A stretch of 22,738 nucleotides of DNA from Flavobacterium sp. (GTDB taxonomy: Bacteria > Bacteroidota > Bacteroidia > Flavobacteriales > Flavobacteriaceae). The stretch covers positions 1 to 22,738 of the forward strand of contig JASLGC010000297.1 in the NCBI GenBank assembly GCA_030150335.1, given 5' to 3'. Under the pieces are notes generated by a model, which was given only the letters and a program-made list of their open reading frames with translations, was not told the DNA's origin and made no database searches. Positions 15,598-22,736 of the stretch are shown here, piece by piece; positions within the stretch are counted from its first letter, which is position 1; each line of letters starts with the position of its first letter. The position numbers and the translations under genes are program-made.

Positions 15598-16881
15598 ATG
15601 ATAATTAGTGCAAATGATCCTACGAGGAAAACGTGGTTAGAGGTGAATAAGGACTCTGATTTTCCAATCCAAAACATACCATTTGGAGTTTTTATTACTA
15701 AAGATGACGTAATCACTATCGGAACGCGTATTGGAAATTACGCGATTGATTTGAGTGCTTTACAAATGCTGGGGTATTTTAAGGGTATTGAATTAACGGA
15801 TGATGTCTTTTTACAAGACACATTGAACGATTTTATTTCTAACGGAAAGAAGACTTGGCGTGAAGTTCGAAATCGAATAGCTGAAATATTTGATGATGCG
15901 AATGACGCTCTAAAAAATAACGCAAAGCATAGAGAGGCTGTTATCTTTGAAATGGAAGAAGTGGAAATGCAATTGCCTGTATATATTGGGGATTACACGG
16001 ACTTCTATTCAAGTAAAGAACACGCAACAAACGTAGGAATAATGTTTAGAGATCCAGAAAACGCATTATTGCCAAACTGGTTACATATTCCTGTTGGTTA
16101 CCACGGTAGAAGTTCTACTGTTGTGCCTTCTGGTGTTAATGTGAAACGTCCATTAGGACAGACGTTGCCAAAAGGAGAAAAGAATCCAATTTTTGGTCCT
16201 TCTCAACGTGTTGATTTTGAATTAGAAACTGGATTTATTACGACAGATGCTAACTTACTTGGAGAAAATATCCTTGTGGACGATGCTGAAGAACATATCT
16301 TTGGTATGGTACTTCTTAATGACTGGAGCGCACGTGATATTCAAACATGGGAATACGTGCCGTTAGGGCCGTTTTTAGCGAAGAACTTTGCTACATCAAT
16401 ATCTCCATGGATTATTACAATTGATGCCTTAGAACCGTTTAGAGTGGCAAGTCCAGAGCAGAATCCTCTTCCTCTTCCATACTTACAACAGACAGGAAAC
16501 AAAACTTTTGATATTAATCTTGAAGTTTATCTAAAACCAGAGAATAGCACAGAGAAACTTATCTGTACTTCTAATTTCAAATATCTATATTGGACTATGA
16601 GTCAGCAATTAGCTCACCATACTATTAACGGATGTAAGATAAACTCTGGAGATTTAATGGGGTCTGGTACTATTTCAGGAAAAGAGCCAAGTAGCTTTGG
16701 GTCTATGTTAGAATTGGCTTGGGCTGGGTCTAAACCAATTGAAATGCCTGATGGGACAACTCGTTCATTCATCCATGATTATGATACAATCACAATGAAA
16801 GGTTATTGTGAAAATGATGAAATAAGAATAGGTTTTGGAGAAGTAAGTAGTATGTTGCTACCAGCTTCTGTAAAGATCTAA
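15598..16881 (+). CDS. fahA: Fumarylacetoacetase
   Basis: A 427-aa enzyme for the last step of tyrosine and homogentisate degradation, hydrolysing fumarylacetoacetate to fumarate and acetoacetate. The N-terminal domain begins IPFGVFITKDD. The catalytic domain contains the metal and active-site motif DYTDFYSSKEHATNVGIMFRDP (D135 metal ligand and H142 general base by comparison with mammalian FAH). LPNWLHIPVGYHGRSSTVVPSG and VDFELETGF follow, with two further ligand glutamates, then LLNDWSARDIQTWEYVPLGPFLAKNFATSISPWI. The GDLMGSGTISGKEPSSFGSMLEL segment is also conserved. The length equals the eukaryote-like full-length family. Other tyrosine-degradation genes (hppD, hmgA) are not in this window. 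It has its own promoter and terminator. Confidence 0.97.
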   Translation: MIISANDPTRKTWLEVNKDSDFPIQNIPFGVFITKDDVITIGTRIGNYAIDLSALQMLGYFKGIELTDDVFLQDTLNDFISNGKKTWREVRNRIAEIFDDANDALKNNAKHREAVIFEMEEVEMQLPVYIGDYTDFYSSKEHATNVGIMFRDPENALLPNWLHIPVGYHGRSSTVVPSGVNVKRPLGQTLPKGEKNPIFGPSQRVDFELETGFITTDANLLGENILVDDAEEHIFGMVLLNDWSARDIQTWEYVPLGPFLAKNFATSISPWIITIDALEPFRVASPEQNPLPLPYLQQTGNKTFDINLEVYLKPENSTEKLICTSNFKYLYWTMSQQLAHHTINGCKINSGDLMGSGTISGKEPSSFGSMLELAWAGSKPIEMPDGTTRSFIHDYDTITMKGYCENDEIRIGFGEVSSMLLPASVKI

Positions 16882-16894
16882 CAAGCTATAGAAC

Positions 16895-16932
16895 AAAAAA
16901 CTCCTTATACGTTTTAGCATAAGGAGTTTTTT
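16895..16932. terminator. Bidirectional terminator between fahA and the lipoprotein gene
   Basis: A 14-bp perfect stem (16895-16908 with 16919-16932, ACTCCTTAT core) with A- and T-rich outer arms and a 10-nt loop. It lies between convergent genes. Confidence 0.88.
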
Positions 16933-16949
16933 ATTGTATTTATTTAAGG

Positions 16950-17879
16950 TTAACAACCAACTGTTTCGTGTGCAGCTACTGGTTTTAATGTAACTTGATT
17001 TTGCTTGTATTTAGAAAGGTATAATGTTGGTCTTGATACATTGTAATGTGTTGCTGTATCTAAGATTAGGTCCACTACATCATCACTGTTTATATCTCCC
17101 CCAAATATGATTTTAGGCACGACACCTTCTTCAAAAAACTTCTGAGATAACAATACAATCTCGTTCTTAGCTTCTGTATCTTTTACCTCTAATCGAAGTG
17201 TATAATCTTTCACGTAATATTTTGGTACTTCAAAACCATTTGCAATTGAATCCTCGATTTCTTCATCAGAAATACCACTAAATTTACGCGTTCCTGTGGC
17301 AAATAAAGTGTATTCTTTTCCCTTATAAGAAAACTGTACTTTCTCTCCAGGATAAATGTAACTTGGTAAAGTGGCTGTTTCTATAGCTGAAGTAGTTAAG
17401 TCGATATTACTTTCTACAAATGCTAAGAATGTTTTTTCTTCACTTTGTGCTACTTCTACTCCTGTCTTCTCCCCTTCTTCATCTAATACAGGGTCAAATA
17501 CTTGATTTACTACAGGTGTAGCTTCTGTAATCTTGAATGCTTGATCACTGTCTTTGTATAGACCGTACCATTTAATATCATTTACTTCAGTAGGAATCTC
17601 ATCACTGTGGAAAGTTCCTGGAGTAATCATCTTAGTTTTGAAATCATAATGTTTAGGATATTCTCTTACATTCTCCACCCCTGCTATTACGCTATAGTGT
17701 TCAAAACCATCTTCATCCTCTCCTAAGTTATTAAAAGTAATATCTTCATTAGTATCAATTACTTCTTCTATTTCTGTTGTTGTAGGTGTAACAGGTAGAT
17801 CTTCTTGTTTGTTTTTACAACTAAAGACAGTAAGCAAACTCGCCATTGTCAAAGTTGTATATAGTAATCTTTTTTTCAT
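16950..17879 (-). CDS. Lipoprotein of unknown function (309 aa)
   Basis: Residues 1-20 are a type II signal peptide ending in the lipobox VFSC (C21 lipidated). The residues after it, KNKQED, resemble the charged lipoprotein export signal that sends Bacteroidota lipoproteins to the cell surface. The mature part is acidic and rich in beta strands, with two segments of similar style (VREYPKHYDFKTKMITPGTF, YPGEKVQFSYKGKEYTLFATGT). Near the end, FGGDINSDDVVDLILDTATHYN resembles an FG-GAP-type Asp-rich calcium loop (GDxNxDxxxDL). The chain ends in a cysteine (VGC). I do not recognise a named function; a periplasmic or surface role is inferred. Convergent with fahA. Confidence 0.82.
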   Translation of the reverse strand: MKKRLLYTTLTMASLLTVFSCKNKQEDLPVTPTTTEIEEVIDTNEDITFNNLGEDEDGFEHYSVIAGVENVREYPKHYDFKTKMITPGTFHSDEIPTEVNDIKWYGLYKDSDQAFKITEATPVVNQVFDPVLDEEGEKTGVEVAQSEEKTFLAFVESNIDLTTSAIETATLPSYIYPGEKVQFSYKGKEYTLFATGTRKFSGISDEEIEDSIANGFEVPKYYVKDYTLRLEVKDTEAKNEIVLLSQKFFEEGVVPKIIFGGDINSDDVVDLILDTATHYNVSRPTLYLSKYKQNQVTLKPVAAHETVGC

Positions 17880-17907
17880 GTAATTTTAAATGTTATCAAA
17901 GTGGCGT

Positions 17908-17915
17908 CAAAAGTA
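17908..17915 (-). promoter_or_regulatory. Candidate -7 box for the lipoprotein gene
   Basis: Minus-strand TACTTTTG fits TAnnTTTG exactly and would give a leader of about 20-30 nt. No TTG element is seen at the proper spacing. Confidence 0.45.
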
Positions 17916-17987
17916 ATTAAACAAAGGACATCTTGTTTTTTTTTACATAAAAAAGTTTGCTTAATTAATGACTTAAAAATCAATCAA

Positions 17988-18173
17988 TTATAGTTTGCAA
18001 GAGTCGTTTTTACATCCGAAGTTGAAAAATGCTTGTAGCAATAAGTACGCAGCAGGGATTGCAAGCACCCAAAGTTGTGCATCAACTGCTTGAAAAAGAA
18101 GTAGAATAGCCAGGCCTAATCTAACCCAACGCATTGGTGTCCACTTCTTAAAATAGTCTATTATATTATTCAT
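17988..18173 (-). CDS. Small DUF2892/YgaP-like membrane protein
   Basis: A 61-aa inner-membrane protein. After a basic, aromatic start (DYFKKWTPMRWVR) there are two short hydrophobic helices, LGLAILLLFQAV and LWVLAIPAAYLLLQAFF. A C-terminal tail carries two cysteines (C54 and C59, FGCKNDSC). The size, the FKKWTPMRWVRLGLAI opening and the Cys-containing tail match the DUF2892 family, related to the membrane part of the YgaP rhodanese. Many Bacteroidota homologues end in similar cysteine pairs, which could bind metal or carry sulfur; that role is inference. It is transcribed divergently from the exported DsrE-like gene, and both promoters carry the same operator. Confidence 0.8.
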   Translation of the reverse strand: MNNIIDYFKKWTPMRWVRLGLAILLLFQAVDAQLWVLAIPAAYLLLQAFFNFGCKNDSCKL

Positions 18174-18196
18174 CTCTTATTAATTTAATATTATTG

Positions 18197-18204
18197 CAAA
18201 CATA
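18197..18204 (-). promoter_or_regulatory. -7 promoter box of the DUF2892 gene
   Basis: Minus-strand TATGTTTG, an exact TAnnTTTG match. Its centre is 33 bp from the centre of the operator at 18227-18240. No TTG occurs at -33; the operator occupies that place. Confidence 0.6.
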
Positions 18205-18226
18205 CATTACTATACTTTAAGTAAAA

Positions 18227-18240
18227 GTAACAATAGTTAC
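18227..18240. promoter_or_regulatory. Operator copy 1, GTAAC-N4-GTTAC dyad
   Basis: GTAAC AATA GTTAC: 5-bp perfect arms with a 4-bp spacer. It lies upstream of the DUF2892 -7 box, with its centre near -40 of the predicted transcription start. The geometry is like Crp/Fnr-family sites, though the sequence is not the E. coli consensus. Confidence 0.6.
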
Positions 18241-18285
18241 ATAAATGGCTTACCCCCTATTATATTTGTTGAATAACCTGGTTAT

Positions 18286-18299
18286 GTAACAATTGTTAC
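18286..18299. promoter_or_regulatory. Operator copy 2, GTAAC-N4-GTTAC perfect palindrome
   Basis: GTAACAATTGTTAC is a perfect 14-bp palindrome, matching copy 1 at 13 of 14 positions. It sits upstream of the DsrE-like gene with its centre 33 bp before the centre of the candidate -7 box, exactly as in copy 1. Confidence 0.65.
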
Positions 18300-18321
18300 T
18301 GCCGTGCCATAAATACTGTTC

Positions 18322-18329
18322 TATTTTCG
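18322..18329 (+). promoter_or_regulatory. Candidate -7 box of the DsrE-like gene
   Basis: TATTTTCG differs from TAnnTTTG at one base. No TTG lies at -33; the palindromic operator is there, as expected of an activator-dependent promoter. An exact TATATTTG at 18261-18268 is an alternative start point further upstream. Confidence 0.45.
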
Positions 18330-18364
18330 CTTCAGATTTAATAACAATAAATAATTTATTAGGT

Positions 18365-18802
18365 ATGAAAAAAATAGTATTAGCCTTCGCTTTAGTTTTA
18401 TCTGCAAACGCAGCAACGTATGCAGCACCAATGACGACTAACAACTCTGAGAGTGTTTTGTTCCAAGAAACAAAAGGAGAAAAGTTTGCTATTCTTGTTC
18501 AGTCAATAAAAAACTTACGTGCTTCTATCATGACTGCGTCAGAAATGAAACAAGCCAATCCTAAAGTTGACTTTGAAATTGTAATTATGGGGCAAATGGT
18601 ACAAGAACTTCACAATAAAGAATTCCGTGCTGAATTTGATGCTGCTAATAAAGCAGGAATCAAATTAGTAGTATGTGAATTTGCTTTAAAAGTTTACGGT
18701 GTAGAAATGAAAGACTTGCCTTCGTATTTTATAGGTACACCTAATGCTCATAAATACATGTTCCAATTACAAGAGAAAAATTATAATACACTATCAATTT
18801 AA
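18365..18802 (+). CDS. Exported DsrE/DsrF-like protein
   Basis: A 145-aa protein with a signal peptide (residues 1-20, cleavage near AAT-YAA), so it acts in the periplasm. The mature domain follows the DsrE/F fold used in sulfur-carrier proteins: FAILVQSIKNLRASIMTASEMKQANPKVDFEIVIMGQMVQEL, then AANKAGIKLVVCEFALKVYGVEMKDLP with a conserved-position cysteine (C104), and a C-terminal segment ending MFQLQEKNY. The function of exported single-domain DsrE proteins is not well established; handling of sulfane sulfur or redox is inferred from the family. I chose the ATG at 18365 because it begins the signal peptide; in-frame codons upstream to 18293 overlap the operator and promoter. It is divergent from the DUF2892 gene and has its own terminator. 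Confidence 0.82.
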   Translation: MKKIVLAFALVLSANAATYAAPMTTNNSESVLFQETKGEKFAILVQSIKNLRASIMTASEMKQANPKVDFEIVIMGQMVQELHNKEFRAEFDAANKAGIKLVVCEFALKVYGVEMKDLPSYFIGTPNAHKYMFQLQEKNYNTLSI

Positions 18803-18858
18803 TTTTGATCTGTTAGCAATGCTTTCCATAAATATTGCAGCATAAATTATGTAGTATG

Positions 18859-18892
18859 AAAGAGACTTCCATCACTGGAGGTCTCTTTTTTT
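18859..18892 (+). terminator. Terminator of the DsrE-like gene
   Basis: A 12-bp stem with one G-U pair (18859-18870 with 18877-18888, GAGACTTCC arm), a 6-nt loop and a T run. Confidence 0.87.
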
Positions 18893-18965
18893 GTTTATTT
18901 CAATACTAATTTTATTTGTTTTTTGTAACTTACAAAGAAATAAAGAACCTATAAATCAATAAATT

Positions 18966-19508
18966 ATGAAAAAGATGTTAATTGCAGCAATGTTTCTACT
19001 TCCTGCTATTTGTACAGTATATGCTAATGGTGTAGATGAAACTTCTGTCATAGAGTCAATAACTCATACGAAATCTAAAGTATTTAAAATTTCTTATCAG
19101 GATAGTGACTTACAAAGTGAAGCGACTCTTAAAAAATTTGAAGAGATTTATAAACAGCTTATTACTTTCGTTGAGGAAGAACACGAAACTAAAAGTTTTA
19201 AAAGTGTTTTATTTAGCACGCAAGTAGATGAAAAGAAAAAAGAAATTGTGATATCTAATATTCAGTTTCACGATGAGAACTCATTTGCAGTTGGATTAAC
19301 AAGAATATTTGAAGTAAATCACTCTACTACAAAAGAAATAGACATTGATGGAATAGCTATTGAAGGCACGGTGAGTAAACAAGCAGAAGATTTAAAACAA
19401 GCTGCTGTGCTTGCTAAGGCTGTTGTAGAAACTATTAAATCAAGTGAATACACTCCGAATGCAAAGATTGTTTCTTCTATTGACTTAAATTATCAGATGA
19501 TAGAATAA
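18966..19508 (+). CDS. Exported protein of unknown function (180 aa)
   Basis: I do not recognise this protein. Residues 1-20 form a signal peptide (KKM, hydrophobic core, cleavage near VYA-N), with no lipobox, so it is probably periplasmic. The mature part is charged and mixed alpha/beta: a helix around KKFEEIYKQLITFVEEEHE, strands around FKSVLFSTQVDEKKKEIVISNIQFH, and a C-terminal helix rich in Ala and Lys (KQAEDLKQAAVLAKAVVETIK). It has one cysteine, within the signal peptide. A single gene between two terminators. No clear TAnnTTTG promoter was found in the 70 bp upstream. Confidence 0.75.
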   Translation: MKKMLIAAMFLLPAICTVYANGVDETSVIESITHTKSKVFKISYQDSDLQSEATLKKFEEIYKQLITFVEEEHETKSFKSVLFSTQVDEKKKEIVISNIQFHDENSFAVGLTRIFEVNHSTTKEIDIDGIAIEGTVSKQAEDLKQAAVLAKAVVETIKSSEYTPNAKIVSSIDLNYQMIE

Positions 19509-19518
19509 TATATGTAAC

Positions 19519-19560
19519 CTAAAAAGCCTCTTATCTAATGTTAGATAAGAGGCTTTTTAG
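19519..19560. terminator. Bidirectional terminator between the 180-aa protein gene and ytxJ
   Basis: A perfect 20-bp inverted repeat (19519-19538 with 19541-19560) with a 2-nt spacer, so the real loop opens a few pairs. A- and T-rich ends suit both convergent genes. This is the longest stem in the window. Confidence 0.9.
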
Positions 19561-19575
19561 TTATTTGGAACAATA

Positions 19576-19914
19576 TTATAATCTCAATAATAGTTTCTCT
19601 GTGTCTTTCCCATCGATACTTTCGTGAGAAGTGTTGAATACAGCTTTTCCTTTAGAAATAATCAATAATTGTGGAGACTCGTGGTGTACTTGAAACTTAT
19701 CTGCGATTTCCATCGAAATCAATCGGTTACTCACTACATCGATGATGTAACAAGGAGCTTCAGTAGGATTTGTAAAGCTGCTTTCAAAGTTTTTTAAAGC
19801 AAACTTGCTGATATAGCATCGGTTACTACTTTTAAATATAACTACAGCCTTCTCTTCAGACTGTTTAATTAGCTCTTCTATTTGTGTACTTTCGGTAAGT
19901 TGAATCCAGTTCAT
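19576..19914 (-). CDS. ytxJ: YtxJ-family bacillithiol-system thioredoxin-like protein
   Basis: A 112-aa cytoplasmic protein with a monothiol thioredoxin-like fold (DUF2847/YtxJ). The signature VVIFKSSNRCYISKFALKNFE holds the single active-site cysteine (C33) in an S/T-x-R/N-C-x-x-S context. A strand with YIIDVVSNRLISMEIADKFQVHHESPQLLIISKGK follows, the cis-proline region typical of YtxJ, then VFNTSHESID. Bacillithiol-system YtxJ proteins are assigned by genome association to bacillithiol redox; direct biochemical evidence is limited. I chose the ATG at 19914 because family members begin MNWxxL; the open frame continues upstream to 19974 without family similarity. Divergent from clpB. Confidence 0.9.
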   Translation of the reverse strand: MNWIQLTESTQIEELIKQSEEKAVVIFKSSNRCYISKFALKNFESSFTNPTEAPCYIIDVVSNRLISMEIADKFQVHHESPQLLIISKGKAVFNTSHESIDGKDTEKLLLRL

Positions 19915-19958
19915 AAGACAAAATGTTATCTGTTGTTCTTTAATAAAGGCTAAATTAT

Positions 19959-20011
19959 GACTTTTTGACATCAAAAACCACTCAAAAATACAAAATTATT
20001 GACAAAAAGTC
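19959..20011. repeat. 9-bp inverted repeat between ytxJ and clpB
   Basis: GACTTTTTG (19959-19967) and CAAAAAGTC (20003-20011) are exact inverted copies 35 bp apart, one facing each divergent gene. The second arm lies just after the TTG of the candidate clpB promoter. TTGACAAAAAGT also occurs at 5929-5940 before another gene. Confidence 0.4.
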
Positions 20012-20026
20012 GTTAATGTGAGTTTG
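19999..20026 (+). promoter_or_regulatory. Candidate promoter of clpB
   Basis: TTG (19999-20001), a 17-bp spacer and TGAGTTTG (20019-20026), one mismatch from TAnnTTTG. Predicted leader about 45 nt. No CIRCE-type HrcA site (TTAGCACTC-N9-GAGTGCTAA) is present. Confidence 0.4.
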
Positions 20027-20075
20027 GAACATAAATTGACTATTACTAAGCAACCAAAAATAAAATATTAAACAA

Positions 20076-22667
20076 ATGAACTTAAATAATTTTACTATAA
20101 AATCACAAGAAGCTCTACAGCGTGCGCAAGTTATCGTACAGGGATTAGGGCAACAGCAAATTGAGAATGAACACATTTTCAAAGCTATCATGGAAGTAGA
20201 TGAAAACGTAACACCTTTCATCTTAAAAAAATTAAATATTAATCTTGATACTTTTAAATCAGTTTTAGATGCTACTATCGAAAGCTTTCCGAAAGTATCA
20301 GGAGGACAAATAGGTTTGTCTCGAGAATCAGCTACTGCTGTTACTGAAGCACAAGCAATCGCTACAAAGATGAAAGATGAGTTTGTATCTATTGAACACT
20401 TAATCTTAGCAATCTTTAAATCTAAAAGTCGTGTTTCTCAAATCTTAAAAGATCAAGGGGTAACAGAAAAACAATTAGAAGCGGCAATTAATGAAATAAG
20501 AAATGGAGCAAGAGTTACTTCTGCTTCTGCTGAGGAGACTTACAACTCTTTAAATAAATATGCTAACAACTTAACACAGTTGGCTAACGAAGGTAAATTG
20601 GACCCTGTTATTGGTCGTGATGAGGAGATTAGACGTGTTCTACAAATCTTGAGTCGTCGTACTAAAAATAACCCAATGTTAATTGGTGAACCAGGTGTTG
20701 GTAAAACTGCAATTGCGGAAGGATTAGCACATCGTATCGTACAACAAGACGTACCGGACAACTTGAAAGATAAACAAATCTTCTCGTTAGATATGGGGGC
20801 TTTGATTGCTGGTGCGAAGTACAAAGGAGAATTTGAAGAGCGATTAAAAGCTGTAGTAAAAGAAGTTACTTCTGCTGAGGGGAATATCATCTTGTTTATT
20901 GATGAGATTCACACACTTGTAGGAGCTGGTGGTGGTGATGGAGCAATGGATGCTGCAAACATTTTAAAACCTGCATTAGCAAGAGGTGAACTACGTTCTA
21001 TAGGGGCAACTACTTTAGATGAGTATCAAAAATACTTTGAAAAAGACAAAGCTTTAGAGCGTCGTTTCCAAAAAGTAATTGTGGACGAACCTGATACAGA
21101 GAGTGCAATTTCAATCTTGCGTGGTATTAAAGAGAAATATGAGGCTCACCACAAAGTGCGTATCAAAGACGAAGCTATTATTGCAGCAGTAAACTTATCT
21201 GAGCGTTATATTACTAACCGTTTCTTACCAGACAAGGCAATTGACTTGATGGATGAGGCTGCGGCTAAGTTAAGAATGGAGATTAACTCTAAACCAGAGG
21301 AATTAGACGTTCTTGACCGTAAAATCATGCAATTAGAAATTGAGATTGAAGCAATTAAGAGAGAAAATGACGAAGACAAATTAAAGTCATTAGGTCTTGA
21401 AGTTGCTAACTTAAAAGAAGAAAGAAATGATATTTTTAGCAAATGGCAATCTGAAAAAGAGGTTGTTGATCAAGTACAAAATATCAAACAAGAAATAGAA
21501 ACCTACAAGTTAGAAGCTGAAAAAGCAGAACGTGAAGGTGATTATGGAAAAGTAGCAGAGTTGCGTTATGGTAAAATCAAAGACGCACAAGAGCAACTGG
21601 ATGAAGCACAAAAACAATTAGAAGCCAATCAAAGTGGACATTCTCTTATCAAAGAGGAAGTTACAAGTGATGATATTGCAGAAGTTGTAGCTAAATGGAC
21701 TGGTGTTCCTGTTACAAAAATGCTTCAAAGTGAAAGAGAGAAATTACTTCACTTAGAATCAGAATTACACAAACGTGTGGTAGGTCAGGAAGAAGCGATT
21801 GAGGCAATTAGTGATGCTGTACGTAGAAGTCGTGCGGGATTGCAAGACCCTAAAAAACCGATTGGCTCTTTCCTATTCTTAGGGACAACAGGAGTTGGTA
21901 AAACTGAGTTGGCTAAAGCGTTGGCAGTTTACTTATTTGACGATGAGAATGCAATGACTCGTATAGATATGAGTGAGTATGGTGAGCGTCACAGTGTAAG
22001 TAGATTAGTTGGAGCGCCTCCAGGATATGTTGGATATGATGAAGGAGGACAATTAACAGAAGCAGTTCGTAGAAAACCTTATTCTGTGGTATTGTTGGAT
22101 GAGATTGAGAAAGCACACCCAGATACATTCAATATCTTGTTGCAAGTATTAGATGAAGGACGTTTAACAGATAATAAAGGACGTTTAGCAGACTTTAAAA
22201 ACACAATTATCATTATGACTTCTAATATGGGTAGTCATATCATTCAAGAGAAATTTGAGAATATCTCTAATATTGAACAAGCTTCTGAAGAAGCAAAAGA
22301 AGGTGTTTTAAATGAGTTAAAACAAACAGTACGCCCTGAATTCTTAAACCGTATTGATGAAGTGGTGATGTTTACTCCTTTGAGTAAAGACAATATTTTA
22401 GAGATCGTGGATATTCAATTACACGGAGTGTTTAAAATGTTACAACAACAAAACATCCACATGGAAGCTACACAAGAAGCAAAAGCTTTCTTAGCAGATA
22501 AAGGTTTTGATCCTCAGTTTGGTGCTCGTCCAGTAAAACGTGTGGTACAACGTGAAGTACTAAACCGCTTGTCTAAAGAAATATTAGCAGGTAAAGTAAA
22601 AGCAGATAGTATGATTTTATTAGATGCTTTTAACGATGAGTTAGTATTCAGAAACCAAGAGGTTTAA
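20076..22667 (+). CDS. clpB: ATP-dependent disaggregase ClpB
   Basis: An 863-aa hexameric AAA+ chaperone that, with DnaK, pulls polypeptides out of aggregates. In order: the N-terminal Clp-N repeat domain (residues 1-145, NNFTIKSQEALQRAQ, IENEHIFKAIM, SIEHLILAI). NBD1 follows, with Walker A GEPGVGKT (204-211), IILFIDEIHTLVGAGGGDGAMDAANILKP and the arginine finger region ALERRFQKV. The long coiled-coil M-domain spans about 405-525, with WTGVPVTKM next. NBD2 has GTTGVGKT (603-610), then GAPPGYVGYDEGGQLTEAVRRKPYSVVLLDEIEKAHPD, and the C-terminal GARPVKRVVQREV sensor-2 helix. The GYVGYDEGG pore loop and M-domain separate ClpB from ClpA and ClpC. No IGF/L loop for ClpP binding is seen. Length is normal for the family. 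Confidence 0.98.
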   Translation: MNLNNFTIKSQEALQRAQVIVQGLGQQQIENEHIFKAIMEVDENVTPFILKKLNINLDTFKSVLDATIESFPKVSGGQIGLSRESATAVTEAQAIATKMKDEFVSIEHLILAIFKSKSRVSQILKDQGVTEKQLEAAINEIRNGARVTSASAEETYNSLNKYANNLTQLANEGKLDPVIGRDEEIRRVLQILSRRTKNNPMLIGEPGVGKTAIAEGLAHRIVQQDVPDNLKDKQIFSLDMGALIAGAKYKGEFEERLKAVVKEVTSAEGNIILFIDEIHTLVGAGGGDGAMDAANILKPALARGELRSIGATTLDEYQKYFEKDKALERRFQKVIVDEPDTESAISILRGIKEKYEAHHKVRIKDEAIIAAVNLSERYITNRFLPDKAIDLMDEAAAKLRMEINSKPEELDVLDRKIMQLEIEIEAIKRENDEDKLKSLGLEVANLKEERNDIFSKWQSEKEVVDQVQNIKQEIETYKLEAEKAEREGDYGKVAELRYGKIKDAQEQLDEAQKQLEANQSGHSLIKEEVTSDDIAEVVAKWTGVPVTKMLQSEREKLLHLESELHKRVVGQEEAIEAISDAVRRSRAGLQDPKKPIGSFLFLGTTGVGKTELAKALAVYLFDDENAMTRIDMSEYGERHSVSRLVGAPPGYVGYDEGGQLTEAVRRKPYSVVLLDEIEKAHPDTFNILLQVLDEGRLTDNKGRLADFKNTIIIMTSNMGSHIIQEKFENISNIEQASEEAKEGVLNELKQTVRPEFLNRIDEVVMFTPLSKDNILEIVDIQLHGVFKMLQQQNIHMEATQEAKAFLADKGFDPQFGARPVKRVVQREVLNRLSKEILAGKVKADSMILLDAFNDELVFRNQEV

Positions 22668-22702
22668 GCATTAAAAAAGAATAGTTAGTTATAATTTGAT
22701 TG

Positions 22703-22736
22703 ATCGGAGTTGCCTTAGGGTAGCTCCGATTTTTTT
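22703..22736 (+). terminator. Terminator of clpB
   Basis: A 9-bp stem with one G-U pair (22703-22711 with 22722-22730, ATCGGAG core), a 10-nt loop and a run of T at the window end. Confidence 0.85.

Noticed and set aside
18293..18364. 24-codon N-terminal extension of the DsrE-like protein
   Set aside because: It overlaps the operator and -7 box and would bury the signal peptide that starts at 18365.
19915..19974. 20-codon N-terminal extension of YtxJ
   Set aside because: No family similarity, and the MNW start at 19914 matches relatives.
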